Source of the DNA: Dendrolimus kikuchii
Taxonomy: Eukaryota > Arthropoda > Insecta > Lepidoptera > Lasiocampidae
DNA: 64,000 bases
Reading direction: 5' to 3'
NCBI GenBank assembly: GCA_019925095.2
Contig: CM034395.1
Coordinates: forward strand, 13,919,213 to 13,983,212
The first letter of the stretch is position 1. Each line of letters begins with the position of its first letter. The position numbers were made by a program, and so were the translations under genes. Below the pieces are notes generated by a model, which searched no databases, was not told the origin of the DNA, and saw only the letters and a program-made list of their open reading frames with translations. Below, piece after piece: positions 13,625-24,660 of the stretch.

Positions 13625-13828
13625 ATCACCACATCCTTACGTAACCTTTCCCGAAACAAAATCGACTGATAAGAAAGTAAATGTGATATTTAAAACGACA
13701 GCGGGCTTCCAAACGACGCTTTAAAATTTTCTACGATATGACGTCAAAGTATAGCTTTGACATTTTGTTTTCGAAGTGAAGTTTTACATTGTTTGAGGGG
13801 GTATTTAGAGGCATGGAGTGAGGAGACG
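13625..13828 (+). promoter_or_regulatory. 5' UTR part of the first coding exon of the PDZ gene
   Basis: A pyrimidine-rich acceptor (tttccttttgtttcag, ending 13624) suggests that this exon is joined to an untranslated exon further upstream, which I cannot locate. Two short upstream open frames precede the PDZ start: ATG at 13738 (13 codons, TGA) and ATG at 13813 (ATG GAG TGA). They could limit translation of the main frame. Confidence 0.5.
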
Positions 13829-13924
13829 ATGACTGCAAGGGAGGTCGAACTGACAGGCGGCGCGCCGTGGGGCTTCCGCATGCACGGCGGCGCCGATCAA
13901 AACCAGCCACTCAGAATATCAAGG
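13829..13924 (+). CDS. PDZ-domain protein, exon with start codon
   Basis: This exon encodes MTAREVELTGGAPWGF, then RMHGGADQNQPLRISR (32 aa). PWGF is the GLGF-type carboxylate-binding loop of a PDZ domain of the kind found at the extreme N terminus of Zasp/PDLIM and synaptopodin-2-like proteins, which bind alpha-actinin or other Z-disc and actin-bundle partners. The start at 13829 is chosen because the domain begins within a few residues of it, as in that family. The donor agg|gtaaat (13925) is phase 0 and joins the second half of the domain at 30225 (VNPGRKASL). No LIM domain is visible in the window, so a synaptopodin-2-like or stand-alone PDZ scaffold fits better than a full PDLIM protein. 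The family call is firm, the exact orthologue is not. Confidence 0.85.
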
Positions 13925-14186
13925 GTAAATATACGTACCTACACTACTAAATAAAATTGAAATAAAGCCGTTCTATCGATTTAAATGCGAGCAAGTGAAT
14001 ATGAGAACATTGTTGTATCACAAAAGTTGGATTTGAATTAAAATGAATGAATATGAGAAAATTGTTCTATCATAAAAGTTGTTTGCTAAATACGTAAAAT
14101 AATGTTAGAGCAACTTTATCTGATTTTTTTTTGGCCCTTGTTGACATTTGAATAAATAAGTGCTATTCTATATTAGCGGTAAAAAT

Positions 14187-14485
14187 GTTTTATCCGTGCT
14201 GGAACTGAGAAACACTACTAAATTCCTGCGGCAGGTTGGCCTGCCGTAAGAGGCGACGAAACGACCCACTGGTGGTAAGGCGTTTGCCCGTCTGGATGGC
14301 TACCACTTCTTGTCTAGAGCATGCAGCTATAACAATCTTGAATAGTATTCCAATATAACTAGCTACGTTCCAGTTCGCCCTCTGAGGACGGCGGCACTTT
14401 AGCACCATTTCTAGTGTTGCAAATGCCCATAGACGAGGGTAACCATTTTCTATTATGTGGGTTATCAGCCTATCTACACATACGT
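14187..14485 (+). repeat. SINE-like family B, diverged copy
   Basis: The order of blocks is the same as at 12955-13268 (ttatccgtgctggaactgag, gtaagaggcgac, ctggatggctaccac, gtgttgcaaatgcccatag), with many substitutions. It looks like an older insertion. It is in the first large intron. Confidence 0.75.
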
Positions 14486-14799
14486 ACGTACGTACACCAA
14501 CAAAATAGAAATATATACAATTTGATGCATTTTATCTCGAAAAATTATATAGTTCATACGAGTCCAAAGTATAGACTCGAAGAATACCGCTTATAAGTTT
14601 TAGTTGTGGAATATATTGATTTTTATTATTAAGTTTTTTTAAAATACCCAAATAGAAAATAAAATAAAATGCTAAGTCTCAATTAAAATATGTCGACGAG
14701 ACGAAATTGCATTATATTAATTGGCTGATTAATATATCATAAACTAATTATGAGGTATAATAAAAAGCATATCAAATAAACGTGCATGTATGATGAGGT

Positions 14800-14920
14800 T
14801 GATGAAAGTAGATGAAGCGAAATTGTTTGTTAGGATCTTGGCAAGTGGAGATCAATAGTCTCTGCTTACCCCCATGGGAAACAGGCGTGATAACATGTAT
14901 GTGTGTATGTAATTATGAGG
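14800..14920 (+). repeat. LINE 3' end with WRSIVSAYPHGKQA and TATG tail
   Basis: From about 14840 the + strand reads W-R-S-I-V-S-A-Y-P-H-G-K-Q-A then stop, followed by catgtatgtgtgtatgt. It is the same type of LINE end as 5531-5655 but a different subfamily. A frameshift lies just upstream. Confidence 0.55.
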
Positions 14921-15170
14921 TTTATATTATATCATATTTTCACTATTTCACTGTTAAATCAACTTTCTTCAAATCATGATTTTTATAAAAAAAAAACTGG
15001 TACTTAATTTCTGAAAACTCTTTTAATTTCTAATCACATCGGTACAATAGTACCTATATAAGCAATTCTGATGGTTAGCGATTTACCGATATACGAAACT
15101 GCTGCTAATATGCTTAGGATAAGCGTAGCGAGAATACATTCCGTTCACCTATAACAAGAAGCCTTTTTTA

Positions 15171-15513
15171 GCCCAGCAATGGAACGTTTATGGGGTTGAT
15201 ATTATTAAAATAATAACAATCCATAAACGTAATACTACTGGGCTTGGGCGCCGAATTTATAAGGGAACGGAAAGTATACCCGCCACGTTTGTCCAAGGTG
15301 AATTGCAGGGTTTGACACATCGGTTTTTCGTTGTGCAGATTTCATGAGGATGTTTGCCTCCACCTTTAGTACATGGTCATTGTAATAATATGCACATTAA
15401 TTAGGTCAGAAAACTGTTGTTGGTGCACGCTTGCAAGCATGTCAGGCAGGTTTTAAACCTGCGCCCTTTGAATTTGGGATGTGAGTGCTCTAACCGTTAA
15501 GCTACCATGGCTT
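15171..15513 (-). repeat. tRNA-derived SINE (ATT-tailed), diverged copy
   Basis: The minus-strand head reads catggtagcttaacggttag, with a B-box-like caggtttaaaacctg. The body matches 13284-13575 (cgttatgtttgtcc-like and gtttgacacatcggttt words). Internal insertions distinguish it from the other copies. Confidence 0.7.
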
Positions 15514-15519
15514 ATTGAT

Positions 15520-16155
15520 ATACATGTACCTGTCGCGTCAGACCAGGTGCTACAAAATTGGCCTGGACTTTTGGAGGGCTTGCGTTGGGCCTATGGGAAG
15601 GCCAACACGCAGAGGCCCCTTGACAAATTTTAATGTAAATGTGGCGTGACACTGACTGACGATTTTCCCTGTCTACAGGACATAAAAATGCTCCCAAGTA
15701 CAAACCCCGGTCAGTGTAGACTATTGTAAAAAATGAGAACAAAAGGTAGCGGGCTATTGGGATAAATTGCTTGTGAAACTAGGAATCTGGGACTATGGGG
15801 ACTATGACGTCTGCCTGTCGTTATGTCCGGAGATCATGGAAAAATTGGGCCGGCGGTGATTCGCGACTTCCAGCATGAGCTCCATAAAATGTCATATAAG
15901 ATTGGCAAGAGGTAACATGTGTGTGAGTGGCTAAGGGGTGTGGAGAGGTGGTCTCCAGCTTCACCGGGGCTACTTCCGACGTTATGCCATTTATCAATTC
16001 TCCCCTGGGACTTGAGTCTTAGCTCTAGCGAACTCCACTCCGTGCCGGCTGGCTAAGCCATGCACGAAGGCGTAGGCTTAGCCTTGGTCCCCCGGGGTCG
16101 GGTACGAGGTGTTGTTACTCACCTAAGTCTTCGCCACAAAGCCCCCCTACGGGTT
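15520..16155 (+). repeat. decayed LINE 3' region with structured GC-rich 3' UTR
   Basis: The first part reads in one frame W-P-G-L-L-E-G-L-R-W-A-Y then a stop, and looks like retrotransposon coding sequence of unknown family. 15950-16150 is GC-rich (cttcaccggggctacttccg, ggtcccccggggtcgggtac) and includes a 9-bp perfect stem: ggctaagcc (16051-16059) with ggcttagcc (16075-16083). I associate such sequence with R1/Jockey-type 3' UTRs, but that is from memory of the style rather than a match. Confidence 0.4.
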
Positions 16156-16678
16156 GATATTAATATTAAGTAAAAATTCAAGGAATGTTCTCTTTTAAAG
16201 AAATTAAAACAGGTTGAACTTCAAAGATCAATTAAAAACAGATCTCAGTCTGACCCCCGAGAGGCATAATAAAAGAAAGCAATTTCGCTGAAAACTCCTC
16301 AGAGCAGGATAGTATCAGATTACGCAATTAAAGTTCGTTGTAAACTGTGAAACATTGCCCGTTCTCGTCGAGAGCACTTTGTTTGTGGGGAACTCGACGA
16401 TTTGTCAAGAGAATTGTATTGTAGTGGTAAACCAGTAGTAGAAACTCTCGGCAGTTACACTCCCTCGTTATTTTGAGAATTATAACGCTGCAGAAACCTC
16501 ACTTTTGAGAAAAGCATGTTGCTACTCGCATCTATTTTACAATGTCACTGCCTTTGTAGTCTCGTGGTTTAAATGTTGGTCAGCTTTCTTTAGTTGGACC
16601 CATAGATCCCAGGTACACAATATCTAGTAGTATATATAAGTTATGTAATGGAACTATGGCACTCTCGGTTATTTATAT

Positions 16679-17035
16679 TGTTACGAGTGCGGGACTCGAA
16701 TTAAAAATGCTGTTGGAATTACTATAGAATTTATTAGAACTATACAAACACGTATAACACAGGTACAAATGTAACTGAACACAATCAGTTCATACGTAAT
16801 GCGTGATTCAATAACACGCGCAAAGCCCGTCACTAAATGTACACACGTCTTGCCTCGCTTGTGTTATCTCTTTGAATGCCTCCTCTCTCCATCCTCCCGT
16901 CGTTTTATACTTCACAAATAGAAGTGTGCCCGACCGTATCGTCGACTTAATTTCCTAGAAATCGTAATCCGCACACCTGCTTAATTATGCCTGCAAACGG
17001 CCATAAACGAGTACCATAGGCTGTTCTCCACAATA
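16679..17035 (+). repeat. LTR-like repeat, copy 1
   Basis: It starts tgttacgagtgcgggactcg and includes tgttggaattactatagaat, gcgcaaagcccgtcac and a C-rich stretch (cctcctctctccatcctccc) that could lie near an LTR promoter. It aligns in pieces with 25582-26160. No gag or pol is next to it, so a solo LTR or fragment is likely. Confidence 0.4.
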
Positions 17036-17194
17036 ACCAATAAATAAGTAAACCAAAGACCACAATCATAAAGGTATTACAATTGGTTCAAATGCTGACA
17101 GGTAATAGCGTGCTTCGTGGAATTTGTCTTTGTCGGGGGGCTAAGTTGTAACAATATTATTCTATAATAGTATAAAAATGTTTTTGGAACGAAG

Positions 17195-17425
17195 TTTGTC
17201 AGGTGGTAGGGTATTTGCCCGACTGGATGGCTACCACCCCTGGTATGCCGCCATGACAACCTTGAGTTGTGTGTTCCGGTATTAGCGACCAGGTTCCAGT
17301 CTCTCTTAAGAGAGCAGCAGCGCACTTGTAACGCCTTTGGTATTGCAAATGTCCATAGGCGATGGTAACCGCTTTCCGTCAAGTAGGCCGTCTGCCTGTC
17401 TGCTGAACTCATGCAATAAAAAAAA
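17195..17425 (+). repeat. SINE-like family B, 5'-truncated copy
   Basis: It begins in mid-element (tcaggtggtagggtatttgc) and runs to gaactcatgcaataaaaaa. The first ~75 bp of the family are missing. It carries the full 3' tail. Confidence 0.8.
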
Positions 17426-17599
17426 TAAAAAAAGTTCTTTTATGCGAATTACAAGAGTGAACTGGCAGAGATCGTCACATAAGTAAAAAGATATGCCCCC
17501 TCCAGGAGACTTAATGTAATTTTTATTATACAATTTCGAACTTTAATGCAATGAAATAATATGTATAATAAAATAATATGTATCAGTATAACATACAGT

Positions 17600-17960
17600 A
17601 CTTTTAAATCACAAGGCCTTGCAACAGGCCTTATTCGGCCACATTCGGGCGCTATCGCCGCGCACGTTCACGCGCTTTTCTCGTTTGAATATTTCACAGC
17701 AAGCTCTCAGGTATAAAACTTCAGCTGTTACCCGCACCAATCCCGCTGATATGAGTACGCGCAGGTTTCCGCTCACCTCCCCTCTCGCGTGGATGAGATC
17801 GGACACTGCGACGATCTAACAACTTTCGGTCCAGGGAAATGCCCGCTCATTTTAAGTGCGTGAGCCTACATGAGCTGTGTGGCGGCGGTGTTGACATAGC
17901 CTTTATTTTCGCGACTGTGAACCTTGATGACAGATGTACACTGTACAGACGACCAACTGG
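17600..17960. other. GC-rich island, possibly an unclassified repeat
   Basis: The stretch includes cggccacattcgggcgctat, gccgcgcacgttcacgcgc and gctgtgtggcggcggtg and stands out from the AT-rich intron. Frames on both strands are open for about 66 codons between 17609 and 17819, neither with a motif. It may be part of an old retroelement or regulatory DNA within the first intron. Confidence 0.35.
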
Positions 17961-18096
17961 ACAGACGGACAGATATGACAAAAACATAAGGGTTCCCTTA
18001 TGATAAAAATAGCTATAAAACCCTAACGTGCATAATTTCTTAACAAAACAATAGACGGCCTTATTACCGAAAAAAATCTTAGGAAACCTTACGTAT

Positions 18097-18232
18097 GGCC
18101 GGCTTCTATATCTTATCAATCGTTTATTAGCCTTACTATCGGTTAAAATTTGACATAAGCTCCATTCAAGTAATTTCAAAATGTAACCGATTGTAAGACA
18201 AGTGAATAAATAGCAAGATATAGGAACCGGCC
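18097..18232. mobile_element. 136-bp MITE, copy 1
   Basis: The ends are inverted: ggccggcttctatatctt on the left, and the complement of the right end reads GGCCGGTTCCTATATCTT (16 of 18 matching). A second inner inverted pair (cggttaaaatttgaca near 18139, tttcaaaatgtaaccg near 18174) is present. A related copy sits at 53442-53572. No coding capacity. Confidence 0.65.
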
Positions 18233-19257
18233 AGCAAATGTACTGTTAGTAGGGGATTTATACAGCAAAACACATAGAACTTGGAGAACTGTTTAACTCG
18301 ACTTTCGAACGAAGAATGACAATCTAAAGTAAAATTAATTATAAGTATTGTTTCTCGCACAGTACTAGAGAGACTAAAATTAGAGAACTACAATGACATA
18401 TGTATCCGACAAAAGTTGAAGTGAGAATGGTCTTTCCTCGCTACGTCCGCTCGCTTTTATATCCGATTAGTAAACACAAATACCCGCAATAAAATTACAT
18501 AAATACAATAATAGGTGGCACTACTTGGAACAAATGTTATAAACAGTATATTAATTTGCTTGTTAATTCTTATAGGGTAATTAGGACACATAATTTTCTT
18601 TCAGCAGCGTTACAGCGATTCAGCGCGCCCTCTGCGTGAGTAAGATTGCGAGTAAATTATGTTTGCTGACAAGACTAATCAATCATTTTACGTAGTCTAA
18701 AAAACCTTGGTACTCGTTCATTTATTATTCGTACAACGTTTTTTTTTAATATTTTACTAATTAGACTTTCAAACAGTATGATTAGAAATATCTAATAAGC
18801 TTATTTTATGAAAATGATTAACCACTAGTGCAAATCAATACATGCGATCTCATAAATGCTATAAACGTATTCGTTGACGAATAATTTCCTTTTAACACAA
18901 TATTATTTAAAAAAAAATCTTTTTAACACAGGAGGAGGAAATTTTCAATTACTATATATGTATATATATTTTAGTGTGTGTTTGCGTATAACCTTGTTTG
19001 TTTATGAACCAATATTAATGATTCAGGTGCCAAAGTGCCAAGGTGTTTCCATATTAATTGAATTACTACTATACCTGAGACTTCGAAGCAGTAGCTAGTA
19101 GTAGCAGTAGCAGACCTCAATTTCATGTGGACATCATATATTTTGCGAAACCCTCTGGTAACGCAAAAAGATGGATTTGAAAAACAATTGAAACTGACTA
19201 CTGGCACTGGTGGTTCCTCGTAATAGTTACCGAGAGTGTCGCTAGCCGAAATAAAAA

Positions 19258-19390
19258 AAGAATTTGGTAAGAGTAAGGATTATTGTTTTACAACGAATGG
19301 TTGTTGTTTTAAACGTCGAATTAAATTCGGTATGAGTCAGGATTCTTTAATGACGAATAAAATTTTCCGACATTTTAAACGCCACAGAAA
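19258..19390. repeat. degenerate two-unit tandem repeat, ~65 bp
   Basis: The unit gaatttggtaagagtaagga ... acgaatgg ... ttttaaacgtcg is repeated as aattcggtatgagtcagga ... acgaataa ... ttttaaacgcca. An open frame running through it (19236-19451) inherits the duplication and shows no domain. Confidence 0.4.
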
Positions 19391-19544
19391 ATTTTATTTA
19401 TCCTGTCTTCCAGGTGCGACGTCCCATACCGAGATCCGGCTGCAAGATTAACTACATTCATGTGTTATTTAATTAAATTCTAGTTGTTATATATGTCTGC
19501 GCACAAGTCTGTGTGTTTACTGCTAAAAAAGCCCCATTTTTGTT

Positions 19545-20590
19545 AGCGCCATAGTTCCAGGGCACTCCCCCTCAAAATCTCCGACTCTATCGAGATCCTA
19601 GGCGTCAACATTTCGAGCGAGGTGCAATTTCGGGGTCATTTGGAGAGCAAAGCGAAAATCGCTCCCAAAAAGTTTGGGGTTCTCAACAGGGCTAAGTGGT
19701 ACTTCACACCGGGACATAGGCTTTTATTTTTTTTTTTTATTTTTTTTTTTATTGCAGGAGCTCAGCAGACAGGCAGACGGCCCACTTGATGGAAAGCGGT
19801 TACCATCGCCTATAGGCATTTGCAACACCAAAGGTGCTACAAACGCGCTGCTGCTCTCTTAAGGGAGACTGGAACCTGGTCACTAATGTCGGAACACAAA
19901 TCAAGGTTGTTATAGCGACATACTTTAGACGAGGGGTGGTAGCCATCCAGTCGGGCAAATGCCCTACCACCTGGCTGTGGGTTGTTTTGTCGCCTCTTAC
20001 GACAGGCCACCCGGCCGCAGGAAATTGTATTCTTTCTCCGTTCCTGCACGGATAAGGCCCAAGTCTGTCCCCATGTGGAGTACTGTTCCCATCTCTGGGT
20101 TGCGGCACCGCAGTACCAGCTGCCCCCACTTGACTCCTTCCAGCGCTGAGCGGTCCGGATTGTCGACGATCCTGAACTTACAGACGGTTTAGAATCTTTA
20201 AGTCTCAGAAGAGACGTTGGCGCTTTAAGCGCGTTCTACCGTCTGTACAGTGGGGAGTGTTCTGAGGAGCTGTTTGGTTTGGTACCTACGTCGCCATTTT
20301 ACCACCGCACTGCTCACCGGGGACTGGGAGTTCATCCACACTTTTAGTGAGTCTATCCACTGCACGTGGCGCTCGCTCTTGTATGCTATACGTGAGCAAG
20401 CTGTGGAATGAGCTCCCCCCTCCCGCGGTTTTCCCAAAGCGCTACAATATGGGGCTCTTCAAAAAGGGCATAAACAGATATTTAAAGTCCCAACGAGGTG
20501 GACAACGCATCGGCTCCCTTAGTGTTGCAGATGTCCATGGGCGACGGTAGCCTCTTGCCATCAAGTGGATCCCTCTACCATTTTGCCTAT
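19545..20590 (+). pseudogene. Jockey-like LINE, C-terminal ORF2 remnant interrupted by a SINE
   Basis: Before the interruption the + strand reads EILGVNISSEVQFRGHLE, KFGVLNRAKWYFTPGHRLL. After it the frame resumes with QVCPHVEYCSHLWVAAPQYQ, AVRIVDDPELTDGLESL, YRLYSGECSEELFGLVP, then in another frame KLWNELPP, MGLFKKGINRYLKSQ and IGSLSVADVHGRR with a TAG at 20548. This is the C-terminal part of a lepidopteran Jockey-type ORF2 (after the RT palm). It is dead: internal stops, at least two frameshifts and a ~310-bp insertion at 19735-20054. The RT catalytic part and endonuclease are absent. Confidence 0.8.
19735..20054 (-). repeat. SINE-like family B, full-length copy nested in a LINE
   Basis: On the minus strand it reads from atccgtgcaggaacggagaa (20052 downward) to a long A-rich tail (complement of the T runs at 19731-19752). 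It is inserted in opposite orientation between the codons for GHRLL and AQVCPHVEYC of the LINE. The copy is well preserved, so the SINE was still mobile after this LINE copy had landed. Confidence 0.85.
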
Positions 20591-20679
20591 AAGCAAACAT
20601 AAATATAAGTATGTATATATATGGGGGAATACATTTTTGTTAGGTATATAAAAATGTGACCGCTAGTATTTTTAATTAA

Positions 20680-21412
20680 TCCCTATTAATATTATAAATG
20701 CGAAAGTAACTCTGTCTGTCTGTCTGTTCCGTTTTCACGGAAAAACTACTGGACCGATTTGGCTGAAACTCAGTATATATATATTTTCGATGCCGAGGAT
20801 GAACACAGGATACTTTTTATCCCGAAAAATGGGATAGTTTCCGGGATAAAAATATATTTGTCTGTTTGTTTGTTATGCTTTTACGGAAAAACTATTGGAC
20901 CGATTTGGCTGAAAATCGGTATATATGTAATTTGGTTTCATTCTCATCATTTTGGTTATTTTGCTCTTTTTGGTGTTTTTGTCCTTTTTGTCATTTTTGT
21001 AGTTTTCATTGACGGGGATAGATAAATAAAACTAGGACTGTTTGTAATAGAAATAGATGAAAGTTTGGATGAGACCAATCATTTCTCAAGTTCATAGATA
21101 TAAAAATTCATCGTCTATAAAAATGCGATAGTAACTCGATGTATTTTGCTGTTAATTTTTCGGAAAACACTGGGAATACTGGATCGTTTTTATTGTAATT
21201 TTGTTTAAATGTAGTTTTAATGCCGAAAATGGACATATATACTCATGCCAGGAGATCGGATAGTTTGCGATATAAAATTAAGTGAATTTTTCGGGTGCAA
21301 ATGGCACTAACATAAAAATGTTGTACATTGTAACCTGTATTAACGCCTGCTCTTTAAACAAGAAGCAGGAACTAGATGTTAATCCGCGGCGCAGCCGCGG
21401 GGTAAACTCTAG
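20680..21412 (+). mobile_element. non-autonomous Helitron with intact ends
   Basis: The left end is A|TCCCTATTAATATTATAAAT and the right end is ggtaaactctag|T. The terminal CTAG (21409-21412) is preceded by a perfect hairpin ccgcggc-gca-gccgcgg (21384-21400). These are the defining Helitron 3' features. The 5' region holds two ~145-bp direct units, each with ggaaaaacta(c/t)tggaccgat (20739 and 20884), and a T-rich stretch of ttttgtc repeats (20945-21005). There is no Rep/helicase gene. Confidence 0.9.
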
Positions 21413-22609
21413 TATAATAATAAATAATGAAATGAATGAAAAAATTTATTCACTTGTTTTTAAAATAAATTTTATATCAAGTTAAAGCCAATTTTTTTCT
21501 GTGTATGATGGAATAGAGTTGCCTATGTAAAAGTGGCCGCAAACAGGGGTTACCATTAGCTTTACTGTTATTAGTAGCGCCACCTAACCAGTTTGGTATT
21601 ACTGGCTCCATCTATCTATTATTAAGTATTTAGACATTATTATTAAGTATTTGCTTTATAAACATTTGATAATTTGTGTATTAACTAATCAGAATAAATT
21701 GTACAGCTGTTATATGTATTTTGAAATAATGGAGGTACCTACTTTTGTACCCATCTGTTCAGTTTTTTCTCGTGGCTCCGTCTAACAGCAAATATTTAAA
21801 CTAATATCTCATATTCTTTACAGTAATGTATAGAATTCTTGTCACAGTGATTATAAATTAACCATTATTATTAATGTTTTGAAATAAATTAAGACCTACA
21901 TTGTAAGAATAAAATGTATTTTAGCAAATAACACGGTATTTGTTAGACTGTCAACGCCATATAAATATTGTAAACCCGCTGTGAATCAGGTATTCTTCGT
22001 TCTGAATTCAAAGAAAACAGTTCTTAAAGTTCTACGTGTTTCGTTATACAAATCCCCCACTAATAGTAGCTTCAAGATGTTTTCATTTTAATTTAATTAG
22101 TATTAGACATTGGGATTTGAAAATACGTATAACACTCTAACGACAAATATTACGAATGTGTACATTGAGTCGTTTCAGATATATGTAATATCAATACTAT
22201 GGATCCTTACTAGAGAAATAAGGTTTTCATTCATAATCCCTTCGTCATATTTTATTTTTTATTTTTCAACTTATACTTTCATCTTTAATATAAACTCCTT
22301 GTAACATTTAGTAACAAATAATCCTTTCAAGTTTGCCTTAAGAATAAAATGATCTAGATTTTGTTTTATGTTAACGACTCGATTTACCATATTTTCATGG
22401 TCTCTTACTTTAATATCAAAGGACGCCTTCGTCGAGTTGGCTTATCTTAATCTGTAATAAGATTCATTTATTCTTTGAAATAGGACAAGGCTATTACTTT
22501 GTCTAATGGGATAATTTTTTATGAGAGGAATATAGTCTGTTTAAACTTATGATTAGTGATAACGTGAAAGAAGAGCATTAGGAATGAGAACCACCCAGTA
22601 AAAAAATTT

Positions 22610-22770
22610 AGCTCTAAAAAAGAATGAGTGAATGAAAAGGCTTTATTTTTCACCATAAACTTAAAATTAACAAATAATATTATTGAACATGCGGCGGCTT
22701 TATCGCTCACAGCGATCTCTTCCAGGCAACTACTCCGTGTCCAAGAAGAAAAATATAAATGACAAAATCC
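22610..22770 (-). repeat. LINE 3' end fragment
   Basis: The minus strand reads tgcctggaagagatcgctgt, gagcgataaagccgcc and then an A/T-rich tail containing aataaagccttttcattcat. The same motif is at 3190-3250. It is the 3' UTR of a non-LTR element that is common in Lepidoptera; no ORF remains. Confidence 0.5.
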
Positions 22771-22968
22771 GTTGGTGGAGTACAAAAACAGACTACACTT
22801 ATAACTGAATCATATACTACTAATAATAAAAATATATTGCTACATACAAATAAATAAACAATAATAAATACATAACAATACACAATACAACACAAAACAC
22901 AGTACAATACAATATTAGAATTATACACACATACAATTAACATATATTTATTTATAACAACAGTACAA

Positions 22969-23173
22969 TCTATATAAATAAAAAATTATGTTAGACATGT
23001 ATGTACGAGCATAACTTGAGAACGACTTTACCGATTTTGATGAAATTGTTTGTGTGTATTTGAGTGAGTGTCCCCAGATTGTTTAGATTCACAATTGGAA
23101 CCGTTAGGAGGCACTAAAATCGGGTGCTAGCGTTTTTTTTTCAACGCATGCCAACGTCTGCCGGGATCGCTAG
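22969..23173 (+). mobile_element. short non-autonomous Helitron
   Basis: Start A|TCTATATAAATAAAAAATTA and end gtctgccgggatcgctag|T give the AT target and terminal CTAG. The interior includes gagaacgactttaccgattt. At 205 bp it has no coding capacity. Confidence 0.7.
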
Positions 23174-23210
23174 TTTTATATAAAAAGGAAATACTAAATA
23201 TTATATTATA

Positions 23211-23419
23211 CTAGCTGTCCCGGCAGACGTTGTTCTGCCCTGAAGAATTAAAATTTAGAACCCGATTCCAGCGCCACCTACCGGGTCCAAATGTAAGCTA
23301 TTCTATCTTTTAAGTCGGATCAAACTGCACACGGTGTACAAATTTGATTAAAATCGGTCAAGTAGTTTAGGAGTCCATCGCGGACAAACAATGTGACACC
23401 TAATATATATATATTAAGA
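23211..23419 (-). mobile_element. short non-autonomous Helitron, opposite orientation
   Basis: On the minus strand it starts A|TCTTAATATATATATATTAG and ends acgtctgccgggacagctag|T. It therefore faces the element at 22969-23173, with 37 bp between the two CTAG ends. The 3' ends of the two are nearly the same, the interiors differ. Confidence 0.7.
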
Positions 23420-24214
23420 TTTTATAAAGCCAATACCACTCTTTCTTCTTTTGCCTTTTGTTTAATTGGCAATATATCACTATACTTTCAAGGAACATAT
23501 TATTATTTAAATATAATAAAATAGAATATCCCACGAGGCTGATGGTCCGTGATCGGATGTCCCTAAGCGCTGTGACACGTTTGATTTAATACATTTGAGT
23601 AGTTTTCACGTGATGTTCTGAGAGACAGGTAGACAGACAACAAAAATTCTAAGTTATATTTTCAACTCTGTTGGTCCGAATTAGGTTCCATGATATTTTT
23701 CTCATTTTAAATTGATTATACAATCAGCATCTTTTACAGATTTATTATATCTTGCATAGGCATGATGGCAGCTATATCTCTACAGGTAGACATAATTAAG
23801 CTGAGATTCTGTGAGCTGACTGTTTTCTCGCGAGTAAATTACGCTTCACGTCAGACCATTACGCATGCTCATTATGAAAATCGTCATGTTACATATAACT
23901 AGACGATTATGACTGTTGCGTGTTCCGCAATAAACATTATATTCACGTTCCTGAAGCTTAAAATTTTAAATGCCTCAAGAAATAAACGTGCAGAAAGCAA
24001 AATATGAAATTTTTAACCGTAATTATGTAAGACCGTAAGCGTTTATTTATTTTATTTCGTTATCCTTTCGGTTGCTAATGGTCCGCACTGTGTTTATTAC
24101 AAATTCGTTTTAATATCAAAGAAAAACGGACTGACACCTGACGGATTTGTTTTTGTTGCAGGAAGCATTTCAATTTCCTTGAATCCATTAGTTTACATTT
24201 AGCTCGGTTCTGTT

Positions 24215-24660
24215 TTTTCTTTTTAACCGACTTCCAAAAAGAGGAGGTTCTCAATTCGACTGATGGTTTTTTTTTCTATTTTTGCTACGCGAATCTTCGT
24301 CATTTGTGGACCGACTTTCAAATTTTTCTTTATTCAGAAGAGTATACTTATGAAGTGGTTCCATTAGCACCAAGTCAAGATCTGATGATGGGGGGAAATC
24401 GAGAGCAACCCTTGTTGAAGAGCACCGGGCGCCTACAACTCTTTCAAAGGCAAAACTTGTAGACACGAGCCAGTAATACAATTTCTATGGGCTCTTAAAA
24501 TATCATTTATAAAGCTATTTAAGCTACTAAAAAGTAGAACATATTTTTTTTTAAACAAAACCAACTTCTAATTAAAAAGCCAAAAACAAATATTTTCTGC
24601 AACGTCCCAAAGTCGGCGCCAAGAAAAAGAATAATAAAAATGCACCGACTTCAAGATGTA
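24215..24660. repeat. decayed repeat with CCGACTTCCAAAAA motif
   Basis: It begins ttaaccgacttccaaaaaga followed by ggaggttctcaattcgactg and a T run, a phrase that recurs widely in moth genomes. A related phrase is at 42300-42330 (acgacttcaaaaagacagga). The right limit is uncertain. Confidence 0.4.
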
